A stretch of 64,000 nucleotides of DNA, taken from NCBI GenBank assembly GCA_014218235.1, contig CM024753.1:188952348-189016347 (forward strand), in the 5' to 3' direction. The DNA is from Colocasia esculenta. Lineage: Eukaryota > Streptophyta > Magnoliopsida > Alismatales > Araceae. The notes beneath the pieces are model-generated. The model made no database searches, was not told where the DNA came from, and was given only the letters and a program-made list of their open reading frames with translations. The position numbers and the translations under genes are program-made. This document shows, piece by piece, positions 45,191 to 57,756 of this stretch (positions are counted from its first letter, which is position 1; every line of letters starts with the position of its first letter).

Positions 45191-45976
45191 TCTTTCCAAA
45201 TAAACGAGTGACTCTTTTCCCTCCTGCATGGCTCACGATTCAGGCACAACAAAAGTAGCTAGTCCATAGTTAGTGACAATTTAATTCGGTATTATTATTT
45301 TTTGATAATTGAAAGGAGGTACAAAAGCCCCAACAACCTGCATAATTAAAGCAAAAGCAAAAAATCTTACAAATAGTAATATAGATGCCCAGTGGCATTA
45401 TCCTTTGACGTAGATCTGAAAACATAAAACAACAACAAAATATAGATACAACATTAGACGCTGAACTCCTAAAATTCTACTAGGTTCTTATATCTTCCTT
45501 TTTTAATTAAGATGGTTGTCAGTCATTTTCTTCATTTTGTGAAAGCTCTTCTCTACAATTTACTTTTAATTTCCGAGCTAATCTTTTTTATAAGATTTTC
45601 ATTGTAAAATCTTCTCCAATCTGTGATATGGAAAGATTGAGTCTTCAACCCCTATTTCTTCTTTCAATGAATCTTCCTCATCTTTCCTTCCTTTCAGCTC
45701 TATACGCCTTGATGGAAGACCTTTTATGTTCATGTACTTAATATATAGGTTAACTCAGTGAAAAAATAAAAAAAGCAAGATTCATATTCTACTATTGGTA
45801 GATGTGCTTTGGCTCAAAGAAACAATTAATTTCTTATCAAAATTGCGAAAGAAAAGACGACTAATAGAAAATTAGTTTATTGGTCGAACCTAAGTTAATC
45901 TCAGCTATTATATCTTTTATGCTGGAATGATTGACCTTCCAAATTCTGACAGATTCGTACCATTCTTAATCATATC
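45191..45976. other. No gene seen
   Basis: I see no supported frame. On the minus strand, GGGGCTTTTGTACCTCC followed by an A-rich run (about 45330-45285) resembles the 3' end of a plant LINE, but no LINE coding sequence is recognisable. The rest is AT-rich. Confidence 0.4.
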
Positions 45977-46642
45977 TAGCCCTGTCAATGGATCCACAAG
46001 ATCCGAAACCCGATCCGGATCCGAAATAAAAATCGGATTCGGATCAAATGTTTTAACCCGAAATGTCATAATCGGAGCGCATCCGGGGCGAGAATTCCTG
46101 ATCCGAAATCTCTTATTTCGATTTCCCAATTCGGGGCGCCGAAACCCGAAGAGAAAAGGGTCTCCTTCGGTCCTTCCCAAATCCCGATCTCCTTTTCGTT
46201 CTAGGGTTTCTCCCATCTCCCATCTGCACCTCCGCAGGGCCGCAACGTCGATCCCTCCCCCTACACCAGCTTCCATCTCCCATCTGCACCTCCACCTGCA
46301 CCAGCTTCCTGCTGCAACCCCTTCGTCGACGTCATCAGGGACGGGGGGACGAAGATCAACGAGTCGCCGGTGGGGTGCAGTTCGTGGGCGAGGCGGTGGA
46401 GAAATCCCCAAGGTCTGATTTCTACCTCTTTCGCCATCCACATTTCAACGTTAGGGTTCGCCCATCATACCTTCCTCCTTCCCCCCCTCTCTCTCTCTGA
46501 ACCTCGATGGGTAATTTCTTCCTCCCTTTCTCTGTTGTCCGTAGCAAGAAAACGAACGTTACAGAAGGAAAGAAACCCAAACCCGGATCGGAGCAGCTGT
46601 GCCCTATCTGTTGTGCAGAGGGTTGGCGCCCATGCTCAACCT

Positions 46643-46722
46643 GAATTTCCTCCCTTCTTTCCCTCATCGACGACAAGGTCGTCAAGGCCCAGATTTGAGA
46701 CACCGCCGGCCAGGAAAGGTAC
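46643..46722 (+). pseudogene. Captured exon fragment of a RabA-type (Rab11-like) small GTPase
   Basis: The frame from 46669 reads DDKVVKAQI, then a stop in place of the conserved tryptophan, then DTAGQERY. This is the G3 switch II block of plant RabA proteins. The bases before it (from GAATTT at 46643) also align with the EFATRSL stretch of such genes, with small deletions. The AG|GTACCATC at its end could be an exon-intron junction. Rab GTPases act in vesicle traffic, but this fragment cannot make one. It lies inside the hAT element, so I infer transposon capture. Confidence 0.72.
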
Positions 46723-48119
46723 CATCTTTTCATCGGTTTCCTCAGTGGATCCATCTCGGAACTCCCTTGATGTGGGATCCATTGTTTTCTCTTCTGGGTC
46801 GAGAGGTTTCGCGGTGTTCGGGATTCAGATGGGAACCGTGGATGTATCTGGTTCTTCTTATTGCTGATATGGAATTTTTGTTCTCAACATTTTTCATATC
46901 ATTGGGGAACCTTTCTTAATGGCGTCAAACTTCCTTTTGTTTCTTTCCTCGATATGGGCACAGTTTAGGATATTACCTATGCATATTTTGAGCAGGACTA
47001 TGACTTACAACAAGAATTCACGGCTGCACGCAAGGATTAATGCAAGAGTAGTCTTATGTGATAGATTTGACATGCCTTCTTTTTGAGAACATTGAGAGTT
47101 GTGGTCAATTCGCTTTCTGGTTGATGGTTTCTGTAGAACAGAGTGAATTCCGATATTGAATTTTCTTCATCCCATCTTCATCTAGGCTCCTCCTGAAATT
47201 TAGGGGATTGTTAAGGGAAGGCTTACAATTCTAGGATATCCTCTGGCAATGAAGGATCATGGGAAATATTCTTCATGAAAGTGGAGATTTCTGGGAAATC
47301 AGATTTCCCAGAAAAGGAGAAAAAAAACATGCATTTTTGCATTTTATAGGGACAATAAAAACAATTGTTTGCATTATCCAACCATATGAGTTGGGCAGGA
47401 ATGTGAATTTTGTTCAAGGTAGGGTCTTATACAGAGAGAGATTGAATAGTAATGTGAAAAGTGTGACCCATTCATGTTAGGGTGTGGCCCATTCTTGATC
47501 AGCTTGTGCATGGAGCAGCTGGGGTATGGGAATTCAGAATCTGAGACTAGAGAGTTTTAGTATGAATTTAAGAGCCCCCCCCCCCCACCACAATGAGCTT
47601 TCAGAGACCTTTCAGTTGCTCACCATTGAGTGGAATAGTCTAGCTACATCATTCCACATCAACATTTAGGAAATCAACAATGGCATGACTAAGTATGCAG
47701 AATTTCAAATTTCACATAAACACATCTTATCTTCATTTCCTTCTTCTATTCTGCACTAAATCCATTTTAATATGTAGACTATTCTACACATGTTTTTCTG
47801 ACCTTCTGCAGAAGCTATTTGATGTTTTTCCATTGAATTTATTGGAGTCACTTTGAAGAGAATGGCCGTGTTGCGTTAATTTTATCATAGATACTGTGAT
47901 GCTTTCAGTTGGTCCCTAAAATGTAGAAACAAGAATACAGTTATATCTTGTTCTTATCTGTCAATTTTTCAAGTTATTTAGAAGATGGAAGATGTTTTTT
48001 TTGGCAAGTCAATTTTTTTTAAATTATTCATTCATCTCTTACAGGCACATCAGGAGATGGAATAGCTAGTACCTAGTGAAAGCCACCAAAGAGAACCTGT
48101 AGAAGAACAGATCCACTTT

Positions 48120-48720
48120 TTGCAGGATGCTCACCATTACTGTGATCAGCACAAATTTTTTGTGTATTTAACTAAATTTTTATGAATGTTCTTACTGTGA
48201 TCAGCACAGATTTGTTTTTTTTTTTCAGATTTTTCAACATTTTTATGTATGTTTAATCAGAAATTTTTTTGTATGTTCTTGCTAATAACCAGTGGTCCAG
48301 CGCAGTTTGAGTATTTTTTTTTATTTTTCCAGATTTTATGAATGTTCTTGCTATAACTCAGCATAGATTTAGGTGATTTATTTATTTATTCAGATTTTTT
48401 ATGTATGTTTAACTAGATTTTGTGATGTTCTTGCAAGTTGTTATAACCCAACATAGATTTGGGTGATTTTGTATTTTTTCAAATTTTTCAGATTTTTTTA
48501 TGTAGTTAACTAGATTTTATGAATGTTCTTACTGTGATCAGCACAGATTTTTTTTTATAGATTTTTTAACAATTTTATGTATGTTTAATCCGAATTTTTT
48601 TGTATGTTCTTGCTAATAACCAGTGGTCCAGCGCAGTTTGAGTATTTTTTTTTAATTTTTCAGATTTTTACAATATTTTAAACAAAGTATAAAGTATCAA
48701 GTATGCAATATTTTTAAAGA
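48120..48720. repeat. AT-rich tandem duplication inside the hAT element
   Basis: Blocks around TGTGATCAGCACAGATTT (about 48195 and 48531) and CCAGTGGTCCAGCGCAG (about 48288 and 48624) recur with a period of roughly 336 bp, with long T-runs between. Shorter partial copies (AACCCAACATAGATTT, CTCAGCATAGATTT) lie between them. Confidence 0.75.
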
Positions 48721-49066
48721 AAATTTTAGGATTTTTTATTATATATTTTTAGAAATTTCAGATCCAGATCCAGATTGGGATCCAAAAAATTAGGGTCTAG
48801 ATCCAGATCCGAATTCAAAAAGTTGTGTTGAATGTACTTGAATTTTTAAAAGAATTTTTTTATTGTATTTTTAGATTTTTTATCACAAATAGGATCCGGA
48901 TTCAGATCCGGATCCGAAAATATAATTTCGGATCATGATCCAAATAAGATCCGAAATGTTGATTAGATCCGGATCCGGGTCGGATCCGAATCTGTTGATT
49001 TCGGATCCGAATTCGGATCACAGTGGATCCGACCCGGATCCGGTGCTTTGACAGCCCTAGAACCTA

Positions 49067-50059
49067 TGAACCATAATAATTCCCACAAGTGATACAGTAC
49101 AAATCATATGGCAATCATAATAAGAAATGACATGATAACAAGCACATCCGAACAATAAAAATATAGCATGAGTTTATTGAAAATAAACATGATGATTACA
49201 TGATAATTAACATGTGAAGGAAAACAGTGGAGGCATTCCATAAAGGAATTCGTCTTAGAGAAAGTATCGCCCCCACTGTACGGTGTGATTGGGGTTCGGC
49301 GACTTTCTCTCAGAGTACAACCACAAAATCAGTCTTGCACAAGACTGATTTTGCAAAACAAAAGCTATATGGGAAACCTAATCCTCTTAAATTGAAAGTA
49401 TGGTCAGAAAGTATGCACTGAACACTGGAGAGAGCATTCGACAACAACCTCGGTAGTCCGAACACCGGAGAACGACCGTGCACACCCAAACGAAAGAGCG
49501 CTCGACGACAACCTCGTCGGTGAATAGGCTGACAGAGGAGGGGAGGAGAGAGAGAGAGCAATAGCACAGCGAGCAGTTCCTCACAGGAGAGTCAAAAGGC
49601 ACTTCAATTCTGGTAACCGTGATTAGGGAGACCTAATCACTACATGAAACGTCTCACACCCGCAAAAGTAAAGACAATGGGCTAGTTCAAGGAACCGGCC
49701 CAAACTCTCCAAGAAAAAGGGAAAAACACAAAAAGAAGAAACAAAAAGGTACCAAGGCAAGTTAGCAGGACCACGCCATCACACGCGCGCGCGCGCCCAG
49801 CCTAGCCTAGTCCGGCCTGGCGGCGCGCGTGTGATATGATCTAGTATAACCCCACCATTGTCTATAAGACATAGTCTCATGGACACTTAGGGTTATAAAG
49901 CCCTACATCTATTTAGAGATTTCTCATGTGGGACTAAGGCCATCACATAAGAGACAAAACTTGCACATATTTTTAATCACCTTTTTGCTTTATCAAACAT
50001 TGAGTTTCTTTTCTCCCTTTCCTAGTATTGCCCCTCCTCAAACCCAATTTTACCCAACA
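49067..50059 (-). repeat. 3' LTR of the minus-strand copia element
   Basis: It begins TGAACCATAATAATT and ends TTTTACCCAACA. It contains a (CG)n tract near 49786-49798 that is reduced in the other LTR. Short frames here recur in the partner LTR. Confidence 0.88.
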
Positions 50060-50589
50060 TTCCCCCACAAACACAAGGTTTCATAATGAGGAATAAACAG
50101 AAGAGGATAAACATACCACGCTTTCAGTAAAGGTACCTTTCGGGTTTGAACCTTTATCTAAGTATTCTAAATCTGACTCTCACAAAATCGAAATGAACTA
50201 GGTTTTGAACTTGATTCTTTAGAGTGAGAGTTGTCATTGGAAACAACATGATATAGGTTAAGATAGCAATCGTAAAGGTGGCGCATTCTGGCCATACGCC
50301 CTTTCCTGTATCATAAGTACATTTAGGAATAACTCAATTGCTTAATTACGGCCTCACAGTAGTACTTATTTAAGTGGGCTTCTCCAAAGATGTACTGTGG
50401 ACATCCTACCTTACCCGACTTGAACCCATTAAGAGTATGCAAACTCATCCTAGTTTTGCAGTTATAGGCACTAGCTTTTAGGATTCAGAGGAGGAACTCA
50501 GATATAAGATATCTAATAAATTTGAGTGTCTTCCAGTTCTCTCATTAGCTTGTTATTACCACATTGAACCTTCTTTGTAGGATCTCTAC

Positions 50590-53500
50590 TCAGATAGGTT
50601 GGATTGCTACTAAAGGAGAATATCTGATGGGTTTCAGTCTCATCCCCATCCTAAATTTCTGAACTTGATTTTTATTTAGTCCCTTAGTCAGAGGATCAGT
50701 TGTGTTGTCCTTAGTACTAACAAAATCCACAGCTATCACTCCCTGAGATACTAACTCCCTTGCAGATTTCCATCTAAGTTGGATGTGTCTCCTTTCTTTC
50801 TGATTATACTTTGAACTTTTGATCTTGGCAATTGTGGTCATATTATCAAATGCACAGAGATCGCAGGTATAGACTTACTCATCAAGGGAAGTTCAGAAAG
50901 AAGACCCCTGATCCATTTAGCCTCCATACCAGTAATGTCTAAAGCACACAGCTCAGCCTCAAAGGTAGACCGAGATAAAATGGTTTGCTTAGTCGACCTC
51001 CAGGCGACAGCACCACCTCCCAGGGTAAAGATATACTCTGTGACACTATTGCTCCCTAAGTTTTCAGCTATCCAGCTTGCATCACTATATCCTTCAAGGA
51101 CAGTAGGTAATTTCTCAAAATGCAAGCCTAGAGTCATAGTACCTTTCAGGTACCTCAGCACCATATCCAAGCCTTCCCAGTGAGTACGGTCAGGACAGCT
51201 AGTGTATCTACTGAATTCAGACACTGTATATGAAATGTCAGGTCTAGTACAGTTTGCAAGATACATTAAGTTTCCTATAACTTGGAAATATCGTAATTGA
51301 GACACAGGAGTACCATTCTTATTTTTGAAAAAAATTCTAGAAGGATCATAGGGTGTACAGACAGCTTTGCAATTCTCATAGCAAAATTTCTCTAACACTC
51401 TCAATATAATGAGACTGAGAAATAGCTATCCCTTCAGCTGATCTAGTCAGCTTTAGTCCCAGAATTACACTAGCTTCACCCATATTCTTCATCTCAAAAT
51501 TTCTACTCAAGAATGATTTTGTCACAATTATCATTCCCAAATTGTTGCCGAACAACAAAATGTCATCTACGTACAGACATAGGACAACACAATCATCACC
51601 ATCCACCTTGGCGTAAACACACTTATCAGACTCATTGACTTTAAAACCAAATGACATGATAGTCATGTCAAATTTTTCATGCCATTATTTAGGGGCTTGT
51701 TTCAATCCATATAAGTATTTAACAGGTCTACAAATTTTGTTTCCACTACCAGGTGTTGTAAACCCTTCAGGCTAATCCATATAGATCTCTTCAGCAATAT
51801 CAATATTAAGGAAGGTAGTCTTAACATCAATTTGATGGATAGTCAGAACATATATGGAAGCCAAAGCAATCAGTACCCTAATAGTGATAATCCTTGTTAC
51901 AGGGGAATAGGTATCAAAATAGTCTATCCCCTCCATCTTTTTGAACCCCTTAGCAACTAATCTAGCTTTAAACTTGTCGATGGTCCAATCAGGCTTTAGC
52001 TTCTTCTTAAAGACCCATTTGCATCCAATGGTTTTAGAACCAAGAGGAGGATCCACCAGTTCCTAAGTGCCATTAGCAATAATGGAATCCGTTTCGCTCT
52101 TTATGGCTTCCTTCCAATGTCGTGCCTCAGAAGAGGCCATGGCATCTTTAAAAGTGGGAGGATCACCCTCGATTTGGAAAGCAATAAAATCACTTCCAAA
52201 ATCATTGGCAATCTTTTGTCTTTTACTCCTTCTAGGTTATACTTCCTCTTCCTAACCATCAGAATCAGGAGGAGAGCTGGATGCACTTGCCCCCACATTT
52301 GTCATCCTTTACACATGATCTGGAATGGAAGAAGATGTAGAAGGCTCAGTCTCAAAAGATAAAGATTGAGGTAAACTAGTCTTCATAGGAAACACATTCT
52401 CAAAAAATATAGCATCACGAAACTCAACTATGGTGTTAACATCTATACCAGGAATCTCAGACTTAATAACTAGAAACTTGTACGCATAGTTGTTTTCACC
52501 ATAGCCTAGAAAGGCCGTGTCAACTGTGCTTTAGGTCCTAGCTTTTTCCTCTTGTCTTCAGAGACAAGTGTCTTTGCTAGGCACCCCCACACTTAAAGGT
52601 ATTTCAAGCTACACTTTTTATTTTTCCAAAGTTCATATGGGTTACTATCTTTGTGTTTCAGGGGAACATAATTCAGAATACGGCAAGCTATATTCAATGC
52701 TTCCCCCCACATATAGTTAGGCAATCTTGAACTCTGGAGGAGAGAGTTGACCATGTCTATAAATACATGATTCTTTCATTCAGTTATCCCATTAGACTGT
52801 GGTGAATAGGGGTAGTTGTCTTATGAATGATGTCATTGTATTGGCAGTATTTACCAAACTAGTTGGAGGTATATTATGCACCCCTATCAGACCTTAACTT
52901 TTTAAGCACTTGACATGTTTGTGTTTCTGCTTCTTTCTTAAAGATGATGAAATTATGTAAAGCCTAATCCTTAGACTTAAGCAAATACACATAGCAGTAT
53001 CTACTACAATCATTTATAAAGGTAATGAAATATTTTTTATGATCTCTAGTCAATATGCTATTGAATTCACAGATATCAGAATGCACAAGATCCAGAATTT
53101 TTGAATCTCTCATCACAGACTTAAACAGCTTTTTGGGTTGTTTAGCCTGTACACAGATATCACATCTTTTAGAATTATCAATAGCATAATTAGGAATCAG
53201 TTTCAAATTCATCATTCATTTCAAAGAATTGAAATTGATGTGTCCTAAATATTCATGCCATAAATTAGATGAACCAATGACATTATATGCCACAAAAACA
53301 GATGTAGAAACAACATCAACATCTAAATTTTTATTCATCACATGGTTCATATACACTTTAAATAACCCATCAAATAAATAACATTTACCAATAAAAGTTT
53401 TCTAACATAAAATCACAACTTTATTATATTTAAAGTTCAACTCATAACCCTCCCTAACCAATCTAGAACATGATAAGATGTTCCTCCTAACACTAGGAAC

Positions 53501-53802
53501 ATGGTGTACACCGTGAAGAGATAGTATACGTCCTGAAGTAAACTTCAAATCCACGCATCCAGTTCCCATCACACTTACAGTGCTGCCATTACCCATCGTC
53601 ACGGAGCATTCACGGGTGGCCTAATAAGACACAAAGTTAGCCCTGTTAGCACATAGATGTACATTGGCTCCAGTGTCTACTAACCACTCATTAGGTTAAT
53701 AAATAGGAAATAGCTGAGGGTTTAGAGAAACATACATGTCACCAGAAGAGTCTACACCGTTAACTACATTGACCTGAGCTGGATTTTCAGTAGTCTTATG
53801 GG
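50590..53802 (-). pseudogene. Pol of the minus-strand copia element
   Basis: Leftward order: a protease-region remnant (VMGTGCVDLKF, 53602-53402), integrase N-part (CDICVQAKQPKKLF, VHSDICEF, FITFINDCSRY; 53215-52964), a degenerate integrase core, reverse transcriptase (GCKWVFKKKL, FKARLVAKGF at 52056-51772; LYVDDILLFG at about 51590), and RNase H (GYSDASWIAENLGSNSV, then STKDNTTDPLTKGL, ending about 50590). Stops and frameshifts separate all of these, so no product is possible. Domain order with integrase before reverse transcriptase confirms Ty1/copia. Confidence 0.87.
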
Positions 53803-54616
53803 TCAATTTTTCTTTCCGTTTAGGACAATCCCTACGGAACTACCCTTTTGACCATATATCCAGTATTCTCCAGACTTCTTCTTCTTTTGTATCTTTCCTT
53901 CGGGTTTCATTTGTGTAGTGGAACATGTCTTGGGTTTGCCTTTAACATCTTTATTCTTATACTTTATCATAAAGTTTGCACTGGCCTCCACAGGCATCAC
54001 TGGTTTCTCCTTTCTATGCTCCTCTTTATTAGCAATGGCTCTCATCAAGTCATCAAGAGAAATAGATTCCTTCCTATGTTTGAGAGCCATTCTAAAGTCC
54101 TACCAAGTCATTGGAAATTTCTCAATTATACACATCTTGAAATTTTTCTGGGAGTTTCATATCACCCTCTGTCAAGCCGTGGATCATAAGGAGAAACTCA
54201 TGTGCCTGTTCGGCTACAAATCTATCCTCCATCATGTGAAACTTGAGGAACTTGCCTATGAAATACTTCTCCAGACCTTGGTCCTCGGTATTGTATTTCC
54301 GGTCAAGTTCATCCCCCAGTGCCTTAGAGGTTAGGAATGTAGAAGAACTATAAACATCAAATAGGACATACGATAGTGCAGTAAGTATGCACCCATATCC
54401 AAGTCTATCTTTCTCCTTCCATTCCTCAGCCTTAGTTGCAGTTGCAGAATCGCCCTCAATCACTTTAAGAGGATCCAACTCTATAATTGTGATCAACCCG
54501 ATCATTGTGAACCAAATCTTCATACGTTGTTGCCAACGTTTGAAGTGTTGCCCTGCAAATTTTGAAAGCATACCCGACATGTCCACTTTCGAGCTAAACG
54601 ACGAGGATGAAGCCAT
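53803..54616 (-). pseudogene. gag of the minus-strand copia element
   Basis: An ATG at 54616 opens a 164-residue frame (MASSSSFSSKVDMSGML) with the copia gag features FKRWQQRMKIWF, WKEKDRLGYG, LDRKYNTEDQGLEKYFIGKFL and AHEFLLMIHGL. It stops at 54122. Gag homology continues in another frame (54090-53803: KESISLDDLMRAI, then a basic stretch), but the zinc knuckle there has lost residues. The start lies only about 50 bp from the LTR. Confidence 0.82.
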
Positions 54617-54664
54617 GATCAAAACCTTCTCTAAGACTGTTGTTAAAACAGTGGGATATGGGCA

Positions 54665-55655
54665 TGAACCATAATAATTCATCCACAGGTGATACAATGC
54701 AAACCATATGGCAATCATAATAAGAAACGACATGATAACAAGCACACCTAAACAACAAAAATATAGCATGAGTTTATTGAAAATAAGCATGATGATTACA
54801 TGATAATTAACATGTGAAGGAAAACGGTGGAGGCGTTCCATAAAGGAACTCGTCTTAGAGAAAGTATTGCCCCCATTGTACAGTGTGATTAGGGTCCAGC
54901 GACCTTCTCCCAAGATACAAGCACAAAATCGATCTCGCACAAGACTGATTTTGCAAAACGAAAGCTATATGGGAAACCTAATCCTCTTAAATTGAAAGTA
55001 TGATCAGAAAGCATGCACCAAACACTAGAGAGAGTGTTCGACAATGACCTCGGTAGTCCGAACACCGGAGAACGACCTTGCACACCCGAACGAAAGAGCG
55101 CTCGACGACAACCTCGTCGGTGAATAGGCTGGCAGAGGGGGGGAGGGGAGAGAGAGAGCAATAGCACAGTGAGCGGCTCCTCACAGGAGAGTCGAAAGAT
55201 GCTTCAATTCTGGTAACCGCGATTAGGGAGATCTAATCACTATACGAAATGTCTCACGTCTGCAAAAACCAAGACAATGGGCCAGTTCAAGGAACCGGCC
55301 CAAACATGTCCAATCTCTCAAGAAAAGGGGAAAAGCACAAAAAGAAGAAACAAAAAGATGCCAAGGGAAGCTGGCAGGACCACGCCATAACACACACATG
55401 CGCGTCCGTCCAGCCCGACTCGGCGGTGCGCGTATGATATGGTCTAACATAATCCCACTATTGTCTGTAAGACATAGTCTCATGGACACTTGTCGTTATA
55501 AAATTCTACATCTCCATATAGATTTCTCATGTGGGATTAAGGCCCTCACATATGAGATAAAATTTACACATCTTTTTATTCACCTTTTTACTTTATCAAA
55601 CATTAAATTTTTTTTCTCCAGTATTGCCCCTCCTCAAACCCCATTTTACCCAACA
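54665..55655 (-). repeat. 5' LTR of the minus-strand copia element
   Basis: It aligns with 49067-50059 over its whole length with several percent differences and the same ends (TGAACC and CCCAACA). Confidence 0.88.
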
Positions 55656-56916
55656 TCATGATTGTAGAGGGAAAAAATTGACTGACTTGCCTTTATTTCT
55701 TCACTGCGTGACATAAGATCATATATTCCAAGACGCCCCCTTATATGTAGATACTGATTTAACTTCAGATACGTGGATAATGATGATTAGAGGTCGAATC
55801 ATAATCACAAATTATTATATTATATGTGAAGCCATAAGATTGCCGTCCAAATAAAAATTATGAAACAATGGGTGAAATAAGATATAATATTACATTTTCT
55901 CTTCACCGTCTTTTCCAAGAACCAGCCAATTTGGAGAGGATCCTGGAGGGCATATGAGTGACATATCCAACCTGTAGGTTACCCCCCATGCCAAGAAGAG
56001 TGGGGATGATATGATATATATAGCTTGGCGTGAGTATGACACATCCTGATCTGAATACCATCGGAAAAAGGAATAGATAGGTCAATAAGTATGGAGGTGG
56101 GTCTCACCAATCCCCCTTCGGCACATAGTTCTATCTGTCTGCAGCCTTTTCGAGGATGTTTTGATGAAGAGTACTACCAGTAGTACATAACTCATTACCT
56201 CATGTGTATATATATAAACCAATAAGAGCTAAGGTCAGGGTAAATATGTAAATCTCGACTTACACCGTCTTCTATTTTTAGATAAAAGTCATAAATCAAC
56301 ACTCAATTCGATCAAAACTCCCTTCTAACTTTTGATCTTTCCGTCCGTCCATCATTTTTGTCTTGACCACATCATTTGGGTGCATTGTATCCTATTGTAT
56401 TTAGGAGTGTTTGGTTCTCATATACCATCAATTTGATACTTGCAAGTTTGTTCTTTTTTATTTTAAAAAGTATATTATTATATTTAAAAACTAATTGAAA
56501 CGTATCGATACATATAAATATAATACACTCTAGTTTATACCGTACCAATAAAAAAATCGGCACAACTCTGGTTAACCAATTTATCTAACGTTGCTTGACT
56601 ATGACAGGGTGAAAGCGATACATGCAAAGTTATTTATGGCGAGATTCCACAATGAAGGGTATGGTTTTCCAAATTCCATGTCTTCCCACATCAAAATTTC
56701 TAGCCTCTCCTTAATTTTCATATGAATCAAAACCCACGGCGCCCCATGAACATTCTACTACGGAAAAGAAGAGCATGGGCATCATGGACTTGGAAGTCTG
56801 ACCCTAATTATGGGACATCAAGGAATCCCCCTAACCAAAGTGTGTCAAAGTGTCATAATCAGGATCTAGATCCTAATTAAGAGATAAGAAAAACAGGGCC
56901 AAGGAGATGATGTTTG
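55656..56916. other. No gene seen
   Basis: This stretch has no supported frame or RNA gene. It includes a TATATATATAAACC run near 56208 and a GGAGTGTTTGGTT word near 56404 that recalls Tourist-type MITE ends, but no inverted partner was found. It may be old host intergenic DNA. Confidence 0.45.
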
Positions 56917-57058
56917 TGTTAGAACGTTGCAAACGTTACAGAAGTTATGGCCATCAAATGTTGTAACGGAAGAGAAAATCTCTCCTCCAGATCCAGAAAC
57001 GGATCGACATCTTTGGGGCGGTTACATCTTTGGGACGGAGGGGATGTGTGAAAAGTCC

Positions 57059-57066
57059 TATAAATA
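57059..57066 (+). promoter_or_regulatory. Probable TATA box of the copia element
   Basis: TATAAATA lies in a typical plant core promoter setting, about 35 bp before a CA-rich start region (ACTACACACACGCC near 57105). It is about 700 bp upstream of gag. Confidence 0.5.
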
Positions 57067-57202
57067 AATAGGTACTCCCATCGAAAGAGACACAGTATCA
57101 AGTGTGAACTACACACACGCCGCCTGCTGCTACCGCTCCCCTGCACCGCCTCTTCCGTGTGGGCAAAATCTCCAAATCCTTCTTCATTCTTCTGCAAAGG
57201 AG

Positions 57203-57750
57203 GTAGGTTTCTTAAATTTTTTGAGTGATATAAAAGTTTGCATCGGTTTTAGAAAAAAGGCTGACCATATAAGACAAATGGTCATTCAAATAGATAGTGC
57301 ATATTGCTGTGTCATTTTTTTGAAAACTTAATTACATAAGTACTCTTATAAGTTTATCTCGGTCTCATCATATTTTAGATAGATAAACTTAATTATATAT
57401 TCCATATGGTTGTTTTTCCTATTTAAGAGTATAAATAAAACATCATCTCATATCCTGCAATTGGCATGCTATAATATTTAAGGTTTACTGTTTAATATTA
57501 TTATACTTTTTCACAATAGTTAACACTTGTTTCATTTGCATGAGATAATAAAACTTATTGCATAGCTTAGACTTGATACATATTATTGTGATTTTTTTAG
57601 CATTTAGATATTAATAATAAGCAAGATAGAACAAAACGGTGATCATACAAAAAAAATATGTTAAAATTAATCAAGATAATCATACAACCTATGTTTATGA
57701 ATTTCATGTTTGTGATCAAATTAATTTATTTATTTCTCAGAAGTTGTCTA
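57203..57750 (+). other. AT-rich leader, possible intron before gag
   Basis: It starts at AAGGAG|GTAGGT (about 57202) and ends TTATTTATTTCTCAG just before AAGTTGTCTAGTCCTAATGG. Both ends fit plant splice sites and the inside is AT-rich and non-coding. A leader intron in a retrotransposon would be unusual, so this remains a hypothesis. Confidence 0.35.
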
Positions 57751-57756
57751 GTCCTA

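Larger units (their letters stand above)
45977..49059. mobile_element. Non-autonomous hAT-type element, 3.08 kb
   Basis: The ends are TAGCCCTGTCAATGGATCC on the left and, inverted, TAGGGCTGTCAAAGCACC on the right, matching hAT-type TIRs. Both subterminal regions are dense in GGATCCGGATCCGA-type words in both orientations, as expected for transposase binding. No transposase is encoded. The inside carries a GC-rich, gene-derived block (about 46100-46870) and an AT-rich tandem duplication. No 8-bp TSD is visible (left flank ATCATATC, right flank GAACCTAT), so one end may have been altered after insertion. Confidence 0.75.
49067..55655 (-). mobile_element. Ty1/copia element on the minus strand, decayed
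   Basis: Two LTRs of about 1 kb (49067-50059 and 54665-55655) flank gag and pol remnants read leftwards. A polypurine tract (minus strand TTGTGGGGGAA) lies at 50060-50070. No standard tRNA-Met primer site is seen next to the right LTR. The flanks ACCTA and TCATG do not match, so no TSD is present. The left LTR begins only seven bases after the hAT element ends. Confidence 0.88.

Noticed and set aside
45280..45700. LINE 3' end on the minus strand
   Set aside because: One short tail-like motif without coding sequence or a target duplication is too little to call an element.
46370..46919. Host gene with frames of over 100 codons on both strands
   Set aside because: The only recognisable part is a broken Rab exon; the frames do not follow it and the block lies within a hAT element.
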